This document shows, one piece after another, positions 57,756 to 64,000 of a stretch of 64,000 bases of DNA. The notes under the pieces were generated by a model, which was not told the DNA's origin, searched no databases, and was given only the letters and a program-made list of their open reading frames with translations. The number at the start of each line of letters is the position of its first letter. Position 1 is the first letter of the stretch. This stretch comes from Opisthorchis felineus. Lineage: Eukaryota; Platyhelminthes; Trematoda; Opisthorchiida; Opisthorchiidae. The translations under genes and the position numbers were made by a program. The stretch lies in NCBI GenBank assembly GCA_004794785.1, contig SJOL01008492.1, positions 623,480 to 687,479 on the forward strand. Reading direction: 5' to 3'.

Positions 57756-59639
57756 CTGCAACCAGAAGCAGACCTCATCAATGCTATCATCTGTTAGCTC
57801 GTGCAGATATCCGATACATGTGGTTTCACTTATTGCCAGCCATACTGCAGTTAGTCAGTTATGTAACTGCACATCACTTTCTGAGGTTTTGAGCTTACCA
57901 CTAAATGAGGAACGAGCACCTAATCGATGATATCTATTGAATTCCTTAAAATCCTCCTGATATTTGATAAGGGTTAGTCTACACTGGCCTTCAGCACCTG
58001 AAACGGTTCCGTATAAACTCCCTGGTTGAACAGATAAGTAGATTCCAGATACTCATATAGTGATCACCAAATATTCCCAAACAAGAAAAAAACATCGCAA
58101 GAAATCTTTGAGGTGGCCGTTCTGTTGCTTTGTTGTTTGCGTAGTTAAGTGAGTACATGTGAGTTTATAATCAGCTGATAGCCCAGGTAAACAGTTCACG
58201 TATCTTCGGTTGGTAATTAGGTTAGGTGAGTGGGGTTGCGCAAAATTAACACGATATTTAGGATAAGTGGGTGGTATTCTAGTTGATGAACAATGCGTGG
58301 GTGAACGGTATACCAGTAAGCGACGTGTGAGCAAACACTGTTTAGGAGAGTCGGTGAAGGTGCAAACGGGATACTCCGAAAAAGAGTTTGTCGGTACTTT
58401 CGCCTTCTTACGATAGGTTTGCTAGGTGAATTGCATGAACTAAATCTGTCAACAAACAAAGGATTACATAACACGTTGTAGACAGCCCGTTGGGCCGGGA
58501 AATGATCACCGCCTAGGTTGGCGAATTTTCTGCTCTGGGGAGTTTCTAACCACCTACCTAGACCCGAGTATTCAGGCTGACTGGAGACGCTTTCATGGTC
58601 TGCCCCTTTTGAACCTTTAACCAACGGGAGCTTAAAACCATAGACAAAAGGCCAACAAACTCAGCCTTTTTATAATGAGCCTGCGGAGGTACAGAGAGGT
58701 GAGAAACCATGAGGTAGGGTTGTATAATTCGAAGAAGTAAAACGCAAACCAGAACGAGATAATAGTTGGGCTTTTTATTCTCAGTGGTTTGCACGACGCA
58801 CGATTGTTGGAATGTCAGACTATTGTGCTTTTGATTTGAATGATGGACCATGAAATAGCTACCAGAACTAGTTTCATTTAACGACCGTAATGATCGTCTA
58901 TTTCTACGACCTATTGAAAGTTGGAAATAGGCAGGAAAGTGGATTGGGCGTTTGTTCCGCTCACACAAGAATGTTCAGACGTGAATGCAGTATAATAAAG
59001 GGTTTTGTGAAACATGGACACGAAGTATAAGTATAGTCGTAGAACGTAAAACTGGACCTGATGCCGGGATGAACTCAACAGCTTTGGGCTACCTCACCGT
59101 TCCAGGATCAGGTGGAAGGAAAAATTTCCTCTTAGATATGAGGTGTGGAATGAAAAAGGCAGTAATTAAATGGAATTTGGATCTTTGCACTTCATCTACC
59201 CAAAATTTCTAATAAATGGCCAGTTTTCTCTAGTATTTAGATGCTTGAGTGGCCGCAATTCTACTGCTGTACTTGGGAAACATGATATCATTAGTTCACG
59301 AACTTCCCTCAGTGCAGGATGAAAATTTTCGGTTATCTGCACCGCGCCGGAGACACCAAACGCTGTCTGACAGTAATACTGTTCTCACTCCAGGGCCTTG
59401 CACTCAATTAATTCGGTGGGCGATGTTCTTTTTTGTCCGTCTTCGTGGGCCTGTTTCACACAGCTAGTCCATCATACAGAACACAAACACCGAATGTATT
59501 GATCAATCACTTTGCCTTCCAAATAACAGAGCATCACGGCTCACCTGCACAGGTCGCCCATAAACCTGTTACACACCCATTGGTCGCTCATGCACTGTCC
59601 CGTCGCACTAGCGAAACCTGTGGTGAGCAACGCATCTGA
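57756..59639. other. No recognisable gene
   Basis: Overlapping minus-strand frames at 58.05-58.97 kb (up to 136 codons) have no domain I can name and may be an old repeat. No upstream PLAT exon was identified. Confidence 0.35.
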
Positions 59640-61252
59640 GTGGCCATCGATGCGTTTCCAACATACCAACGCGATTAGCTGATCGTGAGCGCACGAAAGC
59701 GCTGTATGAAAACCGCCGTGGCATCAGCCTGGTAGCTGTGGCATCGAAGGTCCTCACTGGTGTTATCCTTCGAAGTTGACTGAACACAGGGGGAGGCAGA
59801 TCCGCAAAATCCAAGCTGGGTTCCATCCTGCGAGAGGATGCACCGATTAAATCTTCACCCTCCGACAGATTCTAAAACAGCGACACTGATTCCAGCAACC
59901 AAAAATGGTTTTGTTCTATGATTTGGAAGCAGTTCTTGACTCTGTGGACCGTCAGGCAGTATGAGAGTGCCTATGGAGCAAGTGTGTCCCCCATAAATTC
60001 TGCTGCTGCTTAAGGCGCTGTACACCAACCATCGCGGCCGTGTGAAGGCCTGCGGGAAGCTCCCGCCTGAGTTCACAACATCAAGTGATGTCAGGCAGGA
60101 CTATCGCCTTTCACCTTTCCTCTCCAACTTCGTCATTGATACGATTACGAAGACTCACTACCAGGTTCTAATGCTTGTGGGGTCGAAGTGCTCCCGGGGT
60201 GTCCGCTCACAGATATCGAGTACGCAGACGACATAACTCTTCTTGGATCTGACCCCGTGGTAATTCAAACAATATTAAATAATCTAAATAATTCCGCCTC
60301 ACGGCTTGGCATGCGCTTCACACCGGCAAATTGTAAAGTGCTACTGCAAGACTGGGTGGGTTCGAACCCTAACCTCGTGCTTGCGGATGAACCGATTGAG
60401 GTAGTAGACAAGTTTGTCTGCCTGGGCAGCTGTATCAGTCCTGGTGGTCTCTCGAAAGGTGATATTTCCATTCGAATTGGGAAAGCCAGAGCAGCTTTTG
60501 TGAACCTGCGTCACCTATGGTGTAGGCGTGACAACAGCTTATCCGTCAAGGGTCGAGTTTACAATGCTGTGGTGCGATCCATATTGCTATACTGGTCAGA
60601 ACGTGGCCGCTGCGCGCCAAGGACGTCAAAGGACTTTCAGTGTTTGACCGTCGATGTCTTCGGAGCATTGCCCGAGTCTGGTGGGAACACCGAATCAGCA
60701 ATGCTGAAGTAGGTAGAATGGTATTTGGGAGAAATAACTCACCCTCGATAGATGAATTGATCACACTGCATATGTTGCACTGGCTTGGTCACGTGCTCCG
60801 TATGCCAGTCGACCGACTTCCTCGAAGGGTTCTTTTTGCAAAACCACTCGAAGGGTGGAAATGAGCCAGGGGAGGTCAAACAATGATTTGGCAGCGAACT
60901 ATGAGAGCCATTCTCAGCAGACTCAGTTGCGCTAGTCGTTGCTGTCCCCCTGCATGGAGACCCCGAGACGGGCTACATCAATAGTTGGATAAATTGTCAG
61001 ACATGACCCAATCGCGCACTCAATGGCGCCCATGCATCAAAGCTATTGCCTTCAATGCATAGCTCCCTTCCCAATCCCCCCACTTAAAAGTTCACTGACA
61101 GCCCTGTACTTAAGCACCAGTTTATCAGCTCCTGCCTATAATGCGCAGCTACTTACCCCACCTCCCCAAATCATCGGTGGACGAAACGGTGGCACCTACA
61201 ACCACTGTACAACCAGTACGTGGTTCTTACGGCTGATAATGATGATGATGAT
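59640..61252 (+). mobile_element. LINE (RTE-like), 5'-truncated, with RT catalytic motif and 3' tail
   Basis: Best-preserved LINE here. Frames in order: YENRRGISLVAVASKVLTGV, IQAGFHPARGC, YDLEAVLDSVDRQAVW, ALYTNHRGRVKACGKLPPEF, VRQDYRLSPFLSNFVIDTI, IEYADDITLLGSD (catalytic YADD at 60,221-60,232), FTPANCKV, KFVCLGSCISPGGLSKGDIS, RVYNAVVRSILLYWSE, FDRRCLRSIARVWWEHRISN, HWLGHVLRMPVDRLPRRVLF, and a final R.A.. block near 61,030. It ends in a GAT-rich run typical of RTE-type tails. Frameshifts around 59,900-60,000, 60,190 and 60,640, and internal stops, show it is inactive. Confidence 0.9.
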
Positions 61253-61253
61253 C
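61234..61253. repeat. GAT microsatellite tail of LINE
   Basis: GATAATGATGATGATGATCG closes the LINE copy. RTE-like elements commonly end in short tandem repeats rather than poly(A). Confidence 0.75.
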
Positions 61254-62709
61254 GTGAGCCTGTATGGTTTAATAACATTAACAATGCCAGCTGGGATGGT
61301 CCCCAAAGTCTGAGACAAAGGGTACAGTGTTCGAATATAAGAGATAAGCCTGTACACAGAAAAACAACAGATGTGTATTCGTAAATTTAACCCGTAAATT
61401 CAACTCTCTCTTGAAAGACAAGCAGGTAAAGACTGATTGGGTTATGTGAATGGGATAGTTTTATTGATATTAGGTATGCTTAGCAAACAAATCGCGGACA
61501 ACTACATGTTCTCCGGTAGAGAGGCTTCAGATTTTCACAAATTAATCTTGTCAGTTTACTTACTGTACTCTATAGAATGAAAAACTCGAAACACAAACAT
61601 GAGAATTTAAAGCAGTCTTTTAGTTCGGCCAGTTTTAATGTATCAAATGCACACGAATTTTGCTGTTCCAGATAACAACACACCCTGCCACAAAATAGTT
61701 ATTACCGCACGCCGATAGGATAAACTAGACGCGGTTGTTCAGGGAGTTGGAAGTTTAGTGAGTGGTTTAATCCACGCTTTTCCGTGTAAACTAACCTCAA
61801 GGCCACGTTTTATCTTGTTTCTCATTGTAAGACGTGGGATCGCGTTCGCCATCAAAGTTGTATGGACAAGTTTAGAATGCTGAAGGGGATATGGATTCAG
61901 TCCGTAAAAGCCACAAGTAGAAATTAAGGGCACAGAGATTAAGCAGTCACGCATCTGGGGCTCATTGCAGGAGATTTTACCGTATTCCCAAATGGAACTA
62001 TCAACGTCGTCTTTTGTTGCTTTATTTTTTCGGACGCCCAAGGCAATTATAACTGACGACCGAGAATTTCATTTAAGGTGGGACTAAAATGCAGTAATAA
62101 CGCTGTAGGCTGTTGTGTGTTACTTATCACATGGTATTTAGGCAGATCGTGCAAAAGCATATTTCAGCAGATTAGTTGGGCTCTCTTAAAAAGTTTGCAC
62201 CTGTACCAAATGTGTTCCGTCAGTCAGCAGCGTGAATGATTTCCCACACGAAACTGCATGGTTCATGATATGGGATCCTCAGCGCTCTACTGTTGTCCAA
62301 TTCAATAATAAGCTGCTTTTGTATGAAACGCGCTGGTCATTTACAAGTTCCTGGTCTTCAAGATTCGCGATATAACTGACTCGTTCCAGGATAAACGATT
62401 TTGCTTTGTGAAGGTGCACAACCTATCATTTCATTTCATGCTCTCTTATGTGGTTTCGGGATCTTTATTGGACTCGAAGAGCATCGACATGTTTGCATTG
62501 TTGGGTACTATGGATTCCAGTTTTCTATGCATTACTACAAATTGGAAGGACATTTATAGCGAGTGCTTATATACACTTACAATGGTACTAAAGAAAAATG
62601 CATACAATCCGCGAGCAACTTGTCACTGCTCAGAACGGATAGCGCGTTTCTGTACATCACTGACACTCATTTTCAAGTTACTTTAACGAGAGTCTCGACT
62701 TAATCCTAG
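61254..62709. other. No recognisable gene
   Basis: Open frames at 61,739-62,041 (minus) and 62,408-62,686 (plus) lack motifs and clear splice sites. Confidence 0.4.
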
Positions 62710-62855
62710 CTGAATCTCTCACTGTATTCCTCCGTTGAATGTGCTGTACAAAAGCCACCCACAGCTTCAGATGGCAGGATGTTCGAGATATCGCAGTACA
62801 TTTTCTAAGCAGAGCACACTACTCATAGGGTTGCTGAAAACATCGAAATACCACA
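62710..62855 (+). repeat. Unclassified interspersed repeat, copy 3
   Basis: CTAGCTGAATCTCTCACTG, GTTGAATGTGCTGTACAAAA, TCGAGATATCGCAGTACATT and ACTCATAGGGTTGCTGAAAA occur in the same order as in the 49-kb copy, with small indels. The ending also matches the displaced end block of the 35-kb copy. Confidence 0.6.
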
Positions 62856-64000
62856 ACCGTTCTTAAGCTTCCTGAGTTTGATGGAGTATGCGCAGTCTCC
62901 TAGTTTATTTCCGTAAAATTTGGATTTCAGGTAGAATATTACGTCGACGGAAAACAGGACACTACGTGCATTTTGTGAGCCTCAAGGAAGACAAAACTAG
63001 TGGTGGGTTGTCGAACAGTTTTCAGGAGCCACCATCCAATGGAATGAGTCCTTTTTTGGGTTCATTAGCTTGGCGTGATCCCATCAACCTCGAGTCCTGC
63101 ATGGACACCAAATTTCACCAAATTGGCAAAATAAAATCATTCGCAAATTAATATGGTATCAATAAGGGGGCTTAAATTAATCCTTGTTTGTATTATTGTT
63201 TTGTCGAGGTCGTTTCTTTGTTTCCTGGATTGCGTGCCTCTGTAGATAAGTGGAAGGGATCGTTTCTCAGTTATGTACAAGTATTTAACGTATCAGAAAG
63301 TAATACTAAAGGGCTGGTGGCTAAAAAGACTAATGATCCTGTTATTTTGTTTCATGTGTGTAGAATACAATGGTGTGCAGCGCCGATCAACCGGCAGCTA
63401 TCGTAATTGGTTGCACAGAGAATATGACTGGGCTCTTGGAAATTTTTTATTATCCTTTAAGGCATAATTGGAAATGATCTAGCCAAAAACCAGCCAGAGC
63501 AAAATGAATCCATCTGTACTATTGGGCAAACATATCAAATCAAACCAAAGCTCAGATGAACAGCACGCACTTTTATTAACAGTTCCGGTTTCTACACAAA
63601 CTTGCGCCTTTTTGTCCTGTGAGTACAATAATTCTCATACAATTTATTGGTCCCTCACGTAGCACAACACCCTAGTAGCTTAACTGCTGTCGGCTCCAGA
63701 GTGGATATTCGGATAAATGTTGCAGGAGTTTATGAGTGAAAAAATGAAGGTTTAACTCATAGAAGTAAACTCAACAACCTGACAGCCAACCTCCATCTTC
63801 TCTACGTCGTACCCTAGAGCCATGATCAGTCGATTAATGGATATTGCACGTGAATTGTTAGCTGCTGCTCTGTGCACTTTAGGTTACGAGTCTGTCTGGT
63901 TACCATAACAATTATTACGCAGTCAGGTGCATCGCATTAGTGACAGAGCTTTTTATGCTCCAACATTGTATCTTATACTGCATGTATTAGGTCGACGAGG
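62856..64000. other. No recognisable gene
   Basis: Short open frames only (longest 87 codons, 62,888-63,151 plus). Nothing recognised up to the window edge. Confidence 0.4.

Overview
The window looks like nuclear DNA of a flatworm, most likely a digenean fluke (a tapeworm cannot be excluded). Genes are split by GT-AG introns, long intact reading frames are few, and much of the sequence is eukaryotic transposon debris typical of platyhelminths: RTE-like non-LTR retrotransposons, a Merlin DNA transposon, a Penelope-like element with a GIY-YIG endonuclease domain, and tRNA-headed SINE-like copies. No bacterial genes, operons or CRISPR arrays were seen. There is one assembly gap of 43 N at 15,177.

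The main gene runs on the minus strand from about 57.8 kb down to about 20.0 kb. I joined fifteen short exons by eye. Every junction is GT-AG and every exon-exon phase agrees. The protein has a beta-trefoil (fascin-like) region, an acidic linker, a complete PLAT/LH2 domain, a second PLAT domain carrying a long insert, and a second acidic linker. This suggests a LOXHD1-like or RP1-like (oxygen-regulated protein 1) PLAT-repeat protein, a family associated with ciliated and sensory cells. Neither a start codon nor the last exon was identified, so the gene continues beyond what I can see.

Region by region: 1-0.94 kb is a LINE endonuclease fragment (minus). 0.94-4.2 kb shows nothing recognisable. 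4.24-5.37 kb is a Merlin transposon with near-perfect terminal inverted repeats, a perfect 8-bp target duplication and a broken transposase. 6.69-7.27 kb is the GIY-YIG end of a Penelope-like element. 7.3-16.9 kb is mostly unassigned, with a Penelope-like or unclassified repeat near 9.8-10.25 kb, a possible cysteine-rich exon at 11.6 kb, a tRNA-like SINE head at 13.4 kb and the gap. 17.0-18.2 kb is a LINE reverse-transcriptase fragment (minus). 18.8-19.5 kb is a GC-rich, LTR-like block. 20.0-57.8 kb is the PLAT gene. Its introns hold SINE copies, an internally deleted LINE (41.3-42.9 kb), two members of an unclassified repeat with a third copy at 62.7 kb, a degenerate hammerhead-like motif, and a candidate nested plus-strand gene (26.1-27.2 kb). 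59.6-61.25 kb is a 5'-truncated LINE with an intact YADD reverse-transcriptase motif and a GAT-repeat tail. The last 2.7 kb is mostly unassigned.

All homology statements rest on motif recognition by eye. No search, alignment program or expression data were used.
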